DNA from: Rhizobium lusitanum
GTDB lineage: Bacteria; Pseudomonadota; Alphaproteobacteria; Rhizobiales; Rhizobiaceae
Direction of reading: 5' to 3'
Assembly (NCBI RefSeq): GCF_014189535.1
Contig: NZ_CP050308.1
Location: 3,647,001 to 3,711,000 of the forward strand
Length of the DNA: 64,000 nucleotides
Shown: positions 15,504 to 25,474 of the stretch, piece by piece
How positions within the stretch are numbered: the stretch's first letter is position 1
Layout: each line of letters opens with the position of its first letter
Notes under the pieces: generated by a model
Told to the model about the DNA's origin: nothing
Database searches by the model: none
Seen by the model: only the letters and a program-made list of their open reading frames with translations
Translations under genes and position numbers: made by a program

Positions 15504-17558
15504 TTAGCCGCGGCCGTAGATCAGGTCGTGCTCGATATCGGTCTTCTGGCCGAGCCGCGCCTTATAGACCTGATAGTTCTCCATGACGCGCTGGACGTAG
15601 TTGCGCGTTTCGGGGAAGGGGATCCGCTCGATCCAGTCGACGACCTCATCGATCGATTTGCCGCGCGGATCGCCATAGCGGTTGATCCACTCGGGAACCT
15701 TGTTCGGGCCGGCATTGTAGGCAATGAAGGTTAGAATGTAGGAGCCGCCGAAAGCGTCGATCTGTTCGCCGAGATAATGAGCACCGAGCGTCGCGTTGTA
15801 GCCGGCATCCTGCGTCAGCTTGGCGTCGGAATAGGCCAGACCATGTCGACCGGCGACAGCCTTGGCCGTCTTTGGCAGAAGCTGCAACAGGCCGCGAGCA
15901 TTGGCGGAGGAGACAGCGGCCGGATTGAAGGCGCTTTCCTGCCGGGCGATGGCGTAGGCGAGAGCCTTGCCCGAGCCAGTAATATTCGCATTGTCCGGAA
16001 TGACGCCGATCGGGAAGGCAAGTGCCGCGACATCGACACCGCGGCCATAGGCGATCTTGCCGACCTGAAGAGAAAGCTGATGATTGCCGGAGCGCTCGGC
16101 CTGCGCCGCCAGCATGGCGATCTCACCGGGGCTCTGCAATTGCTTCGCCAAGGCCCGATAGAGAGCTTCGGCCCGCCAGCCATGACCTGCCGCCTCGAGC
16201 CGCGTGATGGCCTGCACGGCCTCACGGGATTGGAAGAGCCGCCGGTCGTCGCTTGTTGGCGAGGGATAGGTGACGTTCAGTGTCCGTCGGCCGAGCTTTT
16301 CGGCGGCGAGCTGACCATAGAAGGTGCTCGGATAGGAAGCGGCCTTCGTATAGAAATCCACAGCCTTGCCGGGACCGCCGGCTTCAGCCGCACGGCCGAG
16401 CCAGTACCAGGCGCGCGATTGCGAGATCGGGCCGTTCGACACCTGCAGGATCTTGCGGAAATGTGTCGAGGCCGCAGCGCCATCCCGCAGGCCGCGTAAA
16501 GCATACCAGCCGGCATGGAATTCTGCCTCGCCGACATCCTGCGGGCTCTCCGCAGCACTGACATCGACGACGCGGTAGGCGGCCTTGAAGTTACCCTGAT
16601 CCACTAGGCCGCGGCTGACGATGCGCTGCTCGTTCCACCATGCGCCGCCATTGACGAGTGCCGCGCGGTCGCGCGGCATCTGCGTCAGGAGATTGGCGGC
16701 GTCGTCATATTTGTCCTGACGGCGCAGGTTCTCGATCCTCATGAAAAGATAGGCGGGATCCTTGCGCGATTGCGCATCGATATTGGCAAGCAGTGTTCCG
16801 GCGTTGGCGGAGCGATTGTTGACCGCAGCCCAAGCCTTGTAGAGCGACTGCGCCCTGCCGAGATCGCCGAAGCGCTTGGCCTGCGCGGTGCGGTCGCGAT
16901 AGAGCAGATAGTCCATCCGCGCCTTGTGATCGGCGGGCGTCAGCAGGCTGGAAAATTCGGCGAGGATCTTGTCTTCGAAGGATTTGTCCAGCGCCTCGTC
17001 GCGCCAGATCTTGCGGATCAGCTTGGCAGCTTGCGCCGATGCGCCACGAGAAACCAGTGCTCGCGACAGGATCACGCTGCCTTCCGGCGTTTCCGGCTGC
17101 GTATTGCCGAAGGCGGCAAGTATTTGATCTGCAGGTGGATTTTCAGTGTAGAGCGCTCGTTCGGAATTGGCGCGCAGGCTGCTAAGGCCCGGCCAGTCGA
17201 CGAGCTCGCGCGCCGCCGCGGCGATTTCGCCGGAGGGAACGCCCACCTGGCCCGAGGTTGCGATCGCCCAGGTCAGGATATGACGGTCAAGCGTGCCCTG
17301 GCCCATGCCGTTGCGGATGGCGAGCGCCTGCATTGGGTTCTTGTTGGAAAGGGCGTCGAGACCGGACTTGAGATCGCTGTTGAGAGGCGCTACGGCGGTG
17401 CCGCGCGGGATGGCGCCTGTGTTCAGCGGATCAGGCACGCTCATCGCGATATCGGTCGTCTTGCGGGACTGTGTCTGTTCACCGGGGAGTTGTGACGCAA
17501 AAGTGCCCCACGCGACCGCCACGCCCACAGCAGTCATGATCACGAGAGGTCTCTTCAT
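15504..17558 (-). CDS. slt: soluble lytic murein transglycosylase, Slt70-like
   Basis: A periplasmic enzyme of 684 residues that cleaves peptidoglycan between MurNAc and GlcNAc with formation of anhydro-MurNAc. The N terminus (MKRPLVIMTAVGVAVAWGTFA) is a signal or anchor sequence. A long helical repeat region follows (about 60-480), and the C-terminal goose-type SLT domain starts near 530 with IARQESAFNPAAVSSANARG, whose glutamate is catalytic, and ends with FIAYNAGPNKVPEW. The ATG at 17558 is chosen; a GTG at 17570 is also in frame. It is divergent from dapA. Confidence 0.93.
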   Translation of the reverse strand: MKRPLVIMTAVGVAVAWGTFASQLPGEQTQSRKTTDIAMSVPDPLNTGAIPRGTAVAPLNSDLKSGLDALSNKNPMQALAIRNGMGQGTLDRHILTWAIATSGQVGVPSGEIAAAARELVDWPGLSSLRANSERALYTENPPADQILAAFGNTQPETPEGSVILSRALVSRGASAQAAKLIRKIWRDEALDKSFEDKILAEFSSLLTPADHKARMDYLLYRDRTAQAKRFGDLGRAQSLYKAWAAVNNRSANAGTLLANIDAQSRKDPAYLFMRIENLRRQDKYDDAANLLTQMPRDRAALVNGGAWWNEQRIVSRGLVDQGNFKAAYRVVDVSAAESPQDVGEAEFHAGWYALRGLRDGAAASTHFRKILQVSNGPISQSRAWYWLGRAAEAGGPGKAVDFYTKAASYPSTFYGQLAAEKLGRRTLNVTYPSPTSDDRRLFQSREAVQAITRLEAAGHGWRAEALYRALAKQLQSPGEIAMLAAQAERSGNHQLSLQVGKIAYGRGVDVAALAFPIGVIPDNANITGSGKALAYAIARQESAFNPAAVSSANARGLLQLLPKTAKAVAGRHGLAYSDAKLTQDAGYNATLGAHYLGEQIDAFGGSYILTFIAYNAGPNKVPEWINRYGDPRGKSIDEVVDWIERIPFPETRNYVQRVMENYQVYKARLGQKTDIEHDLIYGRG

Positions 17559-17776
17559 CCGGTTACTCACAACAAAAAACAGGTCCCTTCCATTTGCCGA
17601 AATTTACATTAACGAAACCTTAGCGCTGGTCCGAATTTCAATCAATTATGATATCGGAAACTGCCCTTCACCATTGAAAGCCTGCTTGTCGCCGGCAAGT
17701 CGGCGCTTTATGGTGCGCGGATTCATAACCATGGATTGCGGCTGAAGCGTGAAAACGCCGCCGCGAGGAGACTTGC

Positions 17777-18661
17777 ATGTTCCAGGGGTCCATTCCCGCA
17801 CTCGTTACGCCCTTCACTGACGCCGGCAAGGTGGATGAAGCGTCCTTCGCTTCCCATGTCGATTGGCAGATCAAAGAGGGTAGCAGCGGGCTTGTTCCCG
17901 TTGGCACGACGGGAGAATCACCGACCCTGTCGCATGATGAGCACAAGCGCGTCGTCGAGCTCTCGATCGAAGTTGCCAACAAGCGCGTCCCAGTCATGGC
18001 CGGCGCCGGATCCAACAACACCCGCGAAGCCATCGAGCTTGCCCAGCATGCCGAAAAGGTCGGCGCCAATGCGGTTCTGGTCGTGACCCCTTACTACAAC
18101 AAGCCAACACAGAAGGGGCTTTACGCACACTTCGCGGCCGTTGCGGAAGCGGTGAAGCTGCCGATCTATATCTACAATATTCCCGGCCGCTCGGTTGTCG
18201 ACATGACACCGGAGACCATGGGGGCGCTTGCCAAGGCCTATGCCAACATTGTCGGCGTCAAGGATGCAACGGGCAAGATCGAGCGTGTGTCCGAGCAGCG
18301 CATCACCTGCGGCAACGACTTCCGTCAGCTTTCCGGCGAGGATGCGACGGCGCTCGGCTTCAACGCCCATGGCGGCGTCGGCTGCATCTCGGTGACGGCC
18401 AATGTCGCGCCGCGCCTTTGTGCCGAATTGCAGGCGGCGACGCTTGCCGGCGATTATGCCAAGGCGCTCGACTATCAGGATCGGCTGATGCCGCTGCACA
18501 AGGCGATTTTCCTGGAGCCAGGTCTCTGCGGCGCCAAGTACGGCCTGTCCCGCCTCGGCCGGATGAGCCGCAATGTGCGTTCGCCGCTGCTTTCGACGCT
18601 GGAAGCCGGCACTGAAGCAGCCATCGACGCCGCCATGCGCCACGCTGGCCTGCTGAACTGA
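17777..18661 (+). CDS. dapA: 4-hydroxy-tetrahydrodipicolinate synthase
   Basis: A 294-residue enzyme that condenses pyruvate with aspartate semialdehyde, the first step of the lysine and diaminopimelate branch. The Schiff-base lysine is Lys162 in GVKDATG, Tyr133 and Arg138 are in YNIPGRS, and Thr44-Thr45 are in GTTGESPTL. All catalytic residues are present and the length is normal. GAGGAG precedes the start. It lies directly before smpB, as in other rhizobia. Confidence 0.98.
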   Translation: MFQGSIPALVTPFTDAGKVDEASFASHVDWQIKEGSSGLVPVGTTGESPTLSHDEHKRVVELSIEVANKRVPVMAGAGSNNTREAIELAQHAEKVGANAVLVVTPYYNKPTQKGLYAHFAAVAEAVKLPIYIYNIPGRSVVDMTPETMGALAKAYANIVGVKDATGKIERVSEQRITCGNDFRQLSGEDATALGFNAHGGVGCISVTANVAPRLCAELQAATLAGDYAKALDYQDRLMPLHKAIFLEPGLCGAKYGLSRLGRMSRNVRSPLLSTLEAGTEAAIDAAMRHAGLLN

Positions 18662-18692
18662 CGGAAACACAGTGCTGACTGAAGTCCTATTC

Positions 18693-18724
18693 GAGGCCGC
18701 TCTCTTCACAAGGAGGGCGGTCTC
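18693..18724 (+). terminator. possible terminator between dapA and smpB
   Basis: An imperfect hairpin pairs GAGGCCGCTCTC (18693-18704) with GGAGGGCGGTCTC (18712-18724). The following bases GCTTATTTAAG are only weakly T-rich, so it may reduce read-through and not end it. Confidence 0.4.
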
Positions 18725-18780
18725 GCTTATTTAAGGTCTGGAACCTCGGAATTGACGCACGAAAAAGAAGAAGAAAAATC

Positions 18781-19260
18781 ATGGCCCCCAAAGGCAGCCA
18801 ACGCGTAGTGAAGAAAATTGTCGCGGAGAACCGCAAGGCGCGCTTCAATTACGAGATCATCGATACCTACGAGGCTGGCATCGTGCTGAAGGGCACCGAG
18901 GTCAAGTCCCTGCGCGAAGGCAAGGCCAATATCGCCGAATCCTATGCCTCGGACGAGGATGGTGAGATCTGGCTGATCAATTCCTATCTACCGGAATATC
19001 TGCAGGCGAACCGCTTCAATCATGAGCCGCGCCGCCGCCGCAAGCTATTGCTCTCAGGCCGCGAGATCGGCCGGCTGCGCTCCGGCATCAATCGCGAAGG
19101 CATGACGCTGATCCCGTTGAAGATCTATTTCAACGACAATGGTCGTGCCAAGCTCGAACTGGCGCTTGCCAAGGGCAAGAAGCTTCACGACAAGCGCCAA
19201 TCCGAGAAGGAACGCGACTGGAACCGGCAAAAGAGCCGGATTCTCAAGGACAATAGGTGA
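18781..19260 (+). CDS. smpB: SsrA-binding protein SmpB
   Basis: A 159-residue RNA-binding protein that brings tmRNA to stalled ribosomes for trans-translation. The OB-fold part shows [30 protein letters not shown] and the C-terminal tail is strongly basic ([21 protein letters not shown]), as needed to act as the decoding-site mimic. The start follows an AAGAAGAAG purine run. All family marks are present. Confidence 0.98.
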   Translation: MAPKGSQRVVKKIVAENRKARFNYEIIDTYEAGIVLKGTEVKSLREGKANIAESYASDEDGEIWLINSYLPEYLQANRFNHEPRRRRKLLLSGREIGRLRSGINREGMTLIPLKIYFNDNGRAKLELALAKGKKLHDKRQSEKERDWNRQKSRILKDNR

Positions 19261-19387
19261 GTGTGAGAAGCGGTTCCGCGTAGCCAAAGCAATCGATCCA
19301 GTGAATCGATTGCAGCGACGAATGCCCTCAGCCAACGCGAAGGGCCGGTGGTGCAGCGAATACTGGACGCATCCGCTGCGGGTTCAC

Positions 19388-19972
19388 CTACTCCTCGGCA
19401 TCGGCCACGGTAGCGACCGGTTCAACCGGGCGCTGCGGACGCTCGGAGGGATCGCGGCCGATTTCGGCCTTCAGCGATACAAGATCGATAAAGTGATCGG
19501 CCTGGCGGCGTAGGTCGTCGGCGATCATCGGCGGCTGGGTGGCCATGGTGGAGATCACCGACACCTTGCGGCCGCGCCGCTGCAACGCCTCAACCAGGGT
19601 AGTGAAATCGCCGTCGCCGGAGAAGATCACGAGATGATCGACGGTTTCGGACTGCTCCATGGCGTCGATCGCCAGCTCGATATCCATGTTGCCCTTGATC
19701 TTGCGGCGCCCCATGGAATCAGTGAATTCCTTCGCCGGCTTGGTAACGACCTTGTAGCCATTATAGTCGAGCCAGTCGATCAGCGGGCGGATAGAAGAGT
19801 ATTCCTGATCCTCGATCAGGGCGGTATAATAATAGGCGCGCAGCAGGTAACCGCGCTTCTGGAATGCCTTCAACAGCTTGCGGTAGTCAATATCGAAACC
19901 GAGGCTCTTGGATGCGGCGTAGAGGTTGGCGCCGTCTATAAAAAGTGCAATTTTCTCGCGTGGGTCGAACAT
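19388..19972 (-). CDS. NYN/LabA-like PIN-fold domain protein
   Basis: A 194-residue protein of the NYN (DUF88) family, predicted metal-dependent ribonucleases. The acidic residues of the active site are visible: Asp13 in ALFIDGANLY, the pair around KGNMDIELAIDAM, and the SGDGDF motif. A short disordered acidic tail ends the chain (RPVEPVATVADAEE). It is transcribed towards smpB and away from rpoZ. RNA turnover is the likely role; the target is unknown. Confidence 0.9.
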   Translation of the reverse strand: MFDPREKIALFIDGANLYAASKSLGFDIDYRKLLKAFQKRGYLLRAYYYTALIEDQEYSSIRPLIDWLDYNGYKVVTKPAKEFTDSMGRRKIKGNMDIELAIDAMEQSETVDHLVIFSGDGDFTTLVEALQRRGRKVSVISTMATQPPMIADDLRRQADHFIDLVSLKAEIGRDPSERPQRPVEPVATVADAEE

Positions 19973-20281
19973 CGCTTACATATCCACTGTTACAAAAATG
20001 CAATTACTGTGCGCAAAATGTAGCCAAAACAATGTCTTACATGACGTTGGCGAACGATTCATATTACTTTATGAATCATTCATATAACCGAGATTTAGGG
20101 TACGCAGTTCGATATTCCAAGCAATCTTAAGTAGAATCCATGATTTGTCTAATGAAATTTAGCGCATTGTGGAGGGATTGGGACCCTTGGAGCAGGAAAA
20201 ACTTGAATTTGCCTTCGTTTGCTTGTATCGGCGTGCTACTCCGAGACATGATGACGACATCACGACCGCAAAGGACAGGCA
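19973..20281. other. 309-bp intergenic region before rpoZ
   Basis: No gene is visible. It must hold the divergent promoters for the NYN gene and rpoZ. An AT-rich stretch at 20030-20100 contains the dyad GATTCAT (20056-20062) and ATGAATC (20071-20077), followed at once by another ATTCAT. These may be operator half-sites, but I do not recognise them. Confidence 0.45.
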
Positions 20282-20686
20282 ATGGCCCGTGTCACAGTAG
20301 AAGATTGCATTGATAAAGTTGAGAACCGGTTCGAGCTCGTATTGCTCGCCAGCCATCGCGCCCGCCTGATTTCGCAGGGGTCCTCAATCACGATCGACCG
20401 CGACAACGACAAGAACCCGGTCGTGGCCTTGCGCGAAATCGCCGATGAGACACTGTCTCCCGACGATCTGAAGGAAGACCTGATCCATTCGCTGCAGAAG
20501 CACGTTGAAATCGATGAGCCGGAACCCGATCCGGCAAGCCTGCTGGCTGCCGGCGGCAACACTTCGGCTTCGGGCGACGAGGAAGCAGATCAGCCGGAAA
20601 CCGTCACTTTCGACCAGATGTCGGAAGAAGAGCTGCTGGCCGGCATCGAAGGCCTTGTTCCGCCAGAAAAAAGCGACGATTACTGA
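20282..20686 (+). CDS. rpoZ: RNA polymerase omega subunit
   Basis: A 134-residue omega subunit that helps assemble RNA polymerase by holding the beta-prime subunit. The conserved N-terminal half reads [21 protein letters not shown] and [12 protein letters not shown]. The C-terminal half is acidic and low in complexity, which is common in alphaproteobacteria. It stands right before the (p)ppGpp enzyme gene, the arrangement seen widely in bacteria; omega is also part of a ppGpp site in E. coli polymerase. Confidence 0.97.
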   Translation: MARVTVEDCIDKVENRFELVLLASHRARLISQGSSITIDRDNDKNPVVALREIADETLSPDDLKEDLIHSLQKHVEIDEPEPDPASLLAAGGNTSASGDEEADQPETVTFDQMSEEELLAGIEGLVPPEKSDDY

Positions 20687-20788
20687 TCGTCGAGCTTGAT
20701 GCTCTAACCAAGAGCGATATGATGAAGTAATGTGTGCGCCGGTCGTATGACTGGCGCGCTTTTTTGTTTTTGCTGGAGTAGCTTGGGA

Positions 20789-23017
20789 ATGATGCGGCAA
20801 TACGAGCTTGTTGAGCGTGTGCAGAAATACAAGCCCGATGCCAACGAAGCTCTTCTCAACAAGGCCTATGTCTATGCGATGCAGAAGCATGGACAGCAGA
20901 AACGCGCCAGCGGCGACCCCTATATTTCCCATCCGCTCGAAGTTGCCGCCATCCTGACCGACATGCGTCTGGATGAATCGACGATCGCCGTCGCTCTCCT
21001 GCACGATACGATCGAAGACACGACAGCAACGCGTGCCGAAATCGATGAGCTGTTCGGCGAGGATATCGGCCGTCTGGTCGAAGGGCTGACGAAGATCAAG
21101 AAGCTCGATCTCGTCACCAAGAAGGCGAAGCAGGCGGAAAACCTGCGCAAGCTGCTGCTCGCTATTTCCGACGACGTCCGCGTGCTTCTGGTCAAGTTGG
21201 CCGACCGCCTGCACAATATGCGCACGCTCGACCATATGCCGCCGGAGAAACGCGCTCGCATCTCCGAGGAGACGATGGAAATCTATGCGCCGCTCGCCGG
21301 CCGCATGGGCATGCAGGACATGCGCGAGGAGCTGGAGGAGCTTTCCTTCCGCCACATCAATCCCGAAGCGAATGAAACGGTGACCAAGCGCCTTGAGGAG
21401 CTGTCGCGGCGCAACGAAGGCTTGGTGAGGAAGATCGAGGTGGAGCTGCGCGACCTGCTGGTTGCCAACGGCCTTGCCAATGCGATGGTCAAGGGACGGC
21501 AGAAGAAGCCCTATTCGGTCTTCCGCAAGATGCAGTCGAAGTCGCTTTCCTTCGAGCAGCTGTCCGACGTTTATGGCTTCCGCCTGCTCGTCGACGATAT
21601 TCCCTCCTGCTATCGCGCGCTCGGCATCGTGCACACGCGCTGGCGCGTCGTACCCGGCCGGTTCAAGGATTACATCTCGACGCCGAAGCAGAACGACTAT
21701 CGCTCGCTGCACACGACAATCGTCGGTCCGTCCAGCCAACGCATCGAGCTGCAGATCCGCACCAAGCGCATGCATGAAATCGCCGAGTTCGGCATTGCCG
21801 CCCATGCGCTCTACAAGGACAAGGACGGCAGCAGCAATGGCGACGGTGAACTGCTGTCGCGCGAAAGCAATGCCTATTCCTGGCTGCGCCACACCATCGA
21901 GGCACTGGCCGAAGGCGACAGCCCGGAAGAGTTCCTTGAGCACACCAAGCTCGAACTCTTCCAGGATCAGGTCTTCTGCTTCACGCCGAAGGGCAAGCTG
22001 ATCGCGCTGCCGCGCGGCGCCACGCCGATCGATTTCGCCTATGCCGTCCACACCAATATCGGCGACACCACCGTCGGCGCCAAGATCAATGGCCGTATCA
22101 TGCCGCTGGTGACGCGCCTGACCAATGGCGATGAAGTCGAGATCATCCGCTCCGGCGTGCAGGTGCCGCCTGCCGCCTGGGAAGAGATCGTCGTGACCGG
22201 CAAGGCGCGCGCCGCCATCCGCCGTGCCACGCGGCTTGCGATCCGCAAGCAATATGCCGGCCTCGGCCACCGTATTCTGGAGCGCACCTTTGAGCGCGCC
22301 GGCAAGATCTTTTCGCGCGAGGCGCTGAAGCCGGCGCTGCACCGCTTGGGACAGAAGGATGTCGAGGACGCGATTGCCGCCGTCGGGCGCGGGGAGATGT
22401 CGTCGCTCGATGCGCTGCGCGCCGTCTATCCCGACCATCAGGACGAACGTGTGACCGTCAAGCCAGCAGGCGATGAAGGGTGGTTTAACGTTCGCAGTGC
22501 CTCAGGCATGATTTTTAAGATCCCCGGCAAGACCAAGGCCGATCTCGCCGCGAGCATCGAGGGTATCGACGCCCTGCCGATCCGTGGCCTGGCGGCGGAT
22601 GTCGAGGTGCATTTCGCCTCGACTGGCGCCGTGCCCGGCGACCGCATCGTCGGCATCATGGAAAAAGGCAAGGGGATCACCATCTATCCGATCCAGTCGC
22701 CGGTGCTGCAGCACTTCGACGATCAGCCGGAGCGCTGGATCGATGTTCGTTGGGATCTGGACGAGGCCAACAAGTCCCGCTTCGGCGCGAGGATACTGAT
22801 CAACGCGCTGAACGAACCCGGCACGCTCGCCAAGGTCGCCCAGACGGTGGCCGGCGTCGACGTCAACATCCGCATTCTCAACACGGTGCGGGTTGCCGCC
22901 GACTTTACAGAAATGGCTCTGGACGTCGAAGTCTGGGATCTGCGCCAGCTGAACCAGCTCCTGGTGCAGCTCAAGGAGCTTGACTGCATTGCCACTGTAA
23001 AGCGGCTCTACGAGTAA
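20789..23017 (+). CDS. rsh: bifunctional (p)ppGpp synthetase/hydrolase Rsh
   Basis: A 742-residue RelA/SpoT homologue that makes and destroys the alarmone (p)ppGpp. Domains in order: HD hydrolase (about 25-180) with intact His72-Asp73 and Glu76-Asp77 in LLHDTIEDT; synthetase (about 235-350) with YSVFRKMQSK and DYISTPKQNDYRSLHT; TGS (about 390-450); a helical and zinc-finger-like region; and a C-terminal ACT domain ending at the stop. Because the hydrolase motif is intact, the enzyme should be bifunctional, as the single Rsh of rhizobia is. The ATG pair at 20789/20792 fits the family start. Confidence 0.96.
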   Translation: MMRQYELVERVQKYKPDANEALLNKAYVYAMQKHGQQKRASGDPYISHPLEVAAILTDMRLDESTIAVALLHDTIEDTTATRAEIDELFGEDIGRLVEGLTKIKKLDLVTKKAKQAENLRKLLLAISDDVRVLLVKLADRLHNMRTLDHMPPEKRARISEETMEIYAPLAGRMGMQDMREELEELSFRHINPEANETVTKRLEELSRRNEGLVRKIEVELRDLLVANGLANAMVKGRQKKPYSVFRKMQSKSLSFEQLSDVYGFRLLVDDIPSCYRALGIVHTRWRVVPGRFKDYISTPKQNDYRSLHTTIVGPSSQRIELQIRTKRMHEIAEFGIAAHALYKDKDGSSNGDGELLSRESNAYSWLRHTIEALAEGDSPEEFLEHTKLELFQDQVFCFTPKGKLIALPRGATPIDFAYAVHTNIGDTTVGAKINGRIMPLVTRLTNGDEVEIIRSGVQVPPAAWEEIVVTGKARAAIRRATRLAIRKQYAGLGHRILERTFERAGKIFSREALKPALHRLGQKDVEDAIAAVGRGEMSSLDALRAVYPDHQDERVTVKPAGDEGWFNVRSASGMIFKIPGKTKADLAASIEGIDALPIRGLAADVEVHFASTGAVPGDRIVGIMEKGKGITIYPIQSPVLQHFDDQPERWIDVRWDLDEANKSRFGARILINALNEPGTLAKVAQTVAGVDVNIRILNTVRVAADFTEMALDVEVWDLRQLNQLLVQLKELDCIATVKRLYE

Positions 23018-23099
23018 TTATCTCTAGCGATGGCGCCGATCTGGTGGAGCTGCATATTTTGTGACCAATTTATGGTCAAATCCGACCGCCATTATGTAA

Positions 23100-23122
23100 A
23101 GCCATGCGATATTCGCATGGCT
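23100..23122 (+). terminator. hairpin after rsh, possible terminator
   Basis: AGCCATGCG (23100-23108) pairs perfectly with CGCATGGCT (23114-23122) around an ATATT loop. GCATCGGTTTTAC follows, so the T run is delayed. It may end the rsh transcript before the small DUF3563 gene. Confidence 0.5.
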
Positions 23123-23208
23123 GCATCGGTTTTACAGCGTTGGTAATTAACCTTTGCAACGCTTATCTTCTGGTCATCGAAGAAACGAAACAGAGATGAG
23201 AGAAGACA

Positions 23209-23358
23209 ATGTTTGGTCCTATCAAGAAATTCGCCCGTGCCCTGCGCGTTCCGAGTGCTGACGAGCGCGAAATGGCTTACCTGAACGGCTCGCATGACCG
23301 TTTTGACCTTGAATATCGTCAGCGTCAGGTCGATCGCGGCATGTTCCGCCAGCGTTAA
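23209..23358 (+). CDS. small DUF3563-family protein (49 residues)
   Basis: A 49-residue basic protein starting MFGPIKKFARALRVPSADE and continuing EREMAYLNGSHDRFDLEYR to RQR at the end. It fits the DUF3563 family, short proteins of alphaproteobacteria with the motif EREMAYLN and a DLEYRQRQVDRG tail. AGAGAAG lies before the ATG. The function of the family is unknown. It sits alone between rsh and DUF2062 with hairpins on both sides, so it is probably its own transcript. It is easily missed because of its size. Confidence 0.85.
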   Translation: MFGPIKKFARALRVPSADEREMAYLNGSHDRFDLEYRQRQVDRGMFRQR

Positions 23359-23379
23359 TCGCTGACAATACTTTCGAAT

Positions 23380-23500
23380 GGGAAGGGGCGTGACAGTTGC
23401 TGCGCCCTTGGAGCATCCCGCCACGAGCGGGTTGAATGCTCCGGATCCACAAGCTGGAGCGGTTGTCGGTGTTCTGAACACCCAACGCTCTGAAGAGCAG
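23380..23500. other. cluster of strong hairpins after the DUF3563 gene
   Basis: Three stems follow each other: AAGGGGCG with CGCCCTT (23381-23409), GGAGCAT-CCCGC with GCGGG-TTGA-ATGCTCC (23410-23442), and a long one at 23457-23493 in which GAGCG, TTG and GGTGTT pair with AACACC, CAA and CGCTC around a CTG loop. They could be a terminator region, a small RNA or a structured leader of the DUF2062 gene. Confidence 0.4.
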
Positions 23501-23579
23501 GGCATAGTTGCTGGACAATCAGCATATGAACGCTTTGCCGCTCTTGTCATGACGGCCCTCAGTACACTAGATAAGCCGC

Positions 23580-24167
23580 ATGTTATTTCGACGCCGAAAA
23601 CCACTGACGTTCAGCGAGAAACTGCGGGAGCATCTTTGGCCCCGTAAGGGTTTTGTCCGCTCATTCCAATACTTTGGAAAACGCCTCGTGCGCCTTGCCG
23701 CTTCGCCACATTCGGTGGCGGCAGGCTTTGCGGCGGGCATCGTCGTTTCCTGGACCCCGTTCATCGGCGTGCATTTCGTGATGGCGATCATCATTGCCTA
23801 TCTGATCGGTGGCAATGTGATTGCGTCAGCGCTCGGCTGTCTGGCGGCCGGCAATCCTATCACCTATCCCTTCATCTGGGCCTTCACCTGGGAAATCGGT
23901 CATCTGATCCTGGCGCGCGACAGCGGCGGGCAGGGCGGTGGCGTTGATCTGCCGGCGCTGTGGCACAAGGGCGATCTCTCGCAAATTTGGGACCCGGTCC
24001 TGAAGCCGATGTTGATTGGCGGCATTCCGCCGGCCATCGTTTCAGGCATCATTGTCTATGCCTTGACCTATTACGGTGTGAAGGGCTTCAAGACCCGACG
24101 CAAGGAACGGCTGATGGAACGCGCCCGCGAGCGCATGTCGCTTGCCGAAAACGCATCGAGCGTCTGA
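23580..24167 (+). CDS. DUF2062 membrane protein
   Basis: A 195-residue inner membrane protein with hydrophobic segments near 47-90 and 155-175. The block ASPHSVAAGFAAGIVVSWTPFIGVH and the later AAGNPITYPFIW are typical of DUF2062. The molecular role is not known. It lies between rsh and acpS, a conserved rhizobial order. Confidence 0.88.
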   Translation: MLFRRRKPLTFSEKLREHLWPRKGFVRSFQYFGKRLVRLAASPHSVAAGFAAGIVVSWTPFIGVHFVMAIIIAYLIGGNVIASALGCLAAGNPITYPFIWAFTWEIGHLILARDSGGQGGGVDLPALWHKGDLSQIWDPVLKPMLIGGIPPAIVSGIIVYALTYYGVKGFKTRRKERLMERARERMSLAENASSV

Positions 24168-24207
24168 CCAGCGCTGATATCGCCGTGGCCGGCTGGAGGG
24201 CCTTCTC

Positions 24208-24612
24208 ATGATCATCGGGATCGGCAGCGACCTCATCGACATCCGCCGCGTCGAGAAATCTATCGAGCGTTTCGGCACGCGCTTCACGGAGCGTTGTTTC
24301 ACCGACATCGAGCGTGCCAAGTCCGAAGGGCGCAAGAACAAGGCCGCTTCATACGCCAAGCGCTTCGCCGCCAAGGAAGCTTGCTCCAAGGCGCTCGGCA
24401 CCGGTCTGGCGCAGGGCGTTTTCTGGCGTGACATGGGCGTCATCAATCTGCCGAGCGGCAAACCGACCATGCAATTGACGGGTGGGGCGGCCAAGAGACT
24501 GGCCGCCATGCTGCCGGAAAATCACCGCGCCGCCATTCATTTGACGATAACTGATGATTTCCCTCTTGCTCAAGCTTTTGTGATTATCGAGGCGCTGCCG
24601 ATTGCGGGCTGA
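24208..24612 (+). CDS. acpS: holo-[acyl-carrier-protein] synthase
   Basis: A 134-residue phosphopantetheinyl transferase that moves 4-phosphopantetheine from CoA to acyl carrier protein. The metal-binding residues are Asp8 in [12 protein letters not shown] and Glu57 in [14 protein letters not shown]. The length is usual for the AcpS type. It starts the membrane and RNA processing group acpS-lepB-rnc-era. Confidence 0.97.
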   Translation: MIIGIGSDLIDIRRVEKSIERFGTRFTERCFTDIERAKSEGRKNKAASYAKRFAAKEACSKALGTGLAQGVFWRDMGVINLPSGKPTMQLTGGAAKRLAAMLPENHRAAIHLTITDDFPLAQAFVIIEALPIAG

Positions 24613-24727
24613 ATGACAGCCGTATATCGCTTTTGATACCCGCGCCATTGCCGCCGTGATATGAAGCGGATAGAGAGTGCCTGAATGTGAAGTGCGCCGG
24701 TGGGGTGCAAATAAGGAATAAGACTGC

Positions 24728-25474
24728 GTGTCCGAGAAAGCCGAAAAACAGCAGAACGCCCTCTGGGAAAACATCAAGGTTATCGTACAGGCGCTCGTCC
24801 TGGCCATGATCATCCGCACGGTGCTATTTCAGCCGTTCACCATCCCGTCCGGCTCGATGATGCCGACGCTTCTTGTCGGAGACTACATCTTCGTCAATAA
24901 GTTCGCCTACGGTTACTCGAAATATTCGCTGCCTTTCTCGCCCGACCTGTTCAGCGGCCGTATTTTAGGCAGTGTGCCGAAGCGTGGCGATGTCGTCGTT
25001 TTCCGTTTCCCGCCTAATCCGGATGTCGACTATATCAAGCGCGTCATCGGTCTGCCGGGCGACCGCATTCAGGTGAAGAACGACATTCTCTACATCAACG
25101 GCGAGGCCGTTCCGCGTGAGCCGCACGGCACTTTTGCCTCGGATTACAGCCAGGAGCCGGGCGACAGCATTCCCGTCTACAGCGAGCGTCTGGCGGACTC
25201 CGGTAAGGTCTTCGACACGCTGGACCTCTCTCCGACCTCGCGTGGCGACAACACCCAGGAATATGTCGTTCCGGCTGATCATTACTTCATGATGGGCGAT
25301 AACCGCGACAATTCCGACGACAGCCGTTTCGACGTTGGTTACGTGCCAGCCGAGAACCTGATCGGCCGCGCCAGCGTCATCTTCTTCTCGCTCGGCCATG
25401 ACACATCGTTCCGCGAAATCTGGAAATGGCCGACCAACATGCGTTGGGACCGCCTCTTCAAGGTTGTCGAATGA
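24728..25474 (+). CDS. lepB: signal peptidase I
   Basis: A 248-residue inner membrane protease that removes signal peptides from exported proteins. One N-terminal membrane segment (about 16-35) is followed by the catalytic Ser43 in PSGSMMPTLL and Lys104 in DYIKRVIGLPGD; MGDNRDNSDDSR is the conserved box E. The start is GTG at 24728. Its stop overlaps the rnc start (ATGA). Confidence 0.97.
   Translation: MSEKAEKQQNALWENIKVIVQALVLAMIIRTVLFQPFTIPSGSMMPTLLVGDYIFVNKFAYGYSKYSLPFSPDLFSGRILGSVPKRGDVVVFRFPPNPDVDYIKRVIGLPGDRIQVKNDILYINGEAVPREPHGTFASDYSQEPGDSIPVYSERLADSGKVFDTLDLSPTSRGDNTQEYVVPADHYFMMGDNRDNSDDSRFDVGYVPAENLIGRASVIFFSLGHDTSFREIWKWPTNMRWDRLFKVVE

Noticed and set aside
20384..22438. 684-codon open frame on the minus strand across rpoZ and rsh
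   Set aside because: It is the antisense shadow of rsh, whose domains and motifs are complete. The antisense product is low in complexity and has no recognisable domain.
23092..23604. 170-codon minus-strand frame over the DUF3563 gene
   Set aside because: The plus strand carries a recognisable small protein with a ribosome site, and the minus frame crosses several hairpins and has no domain.
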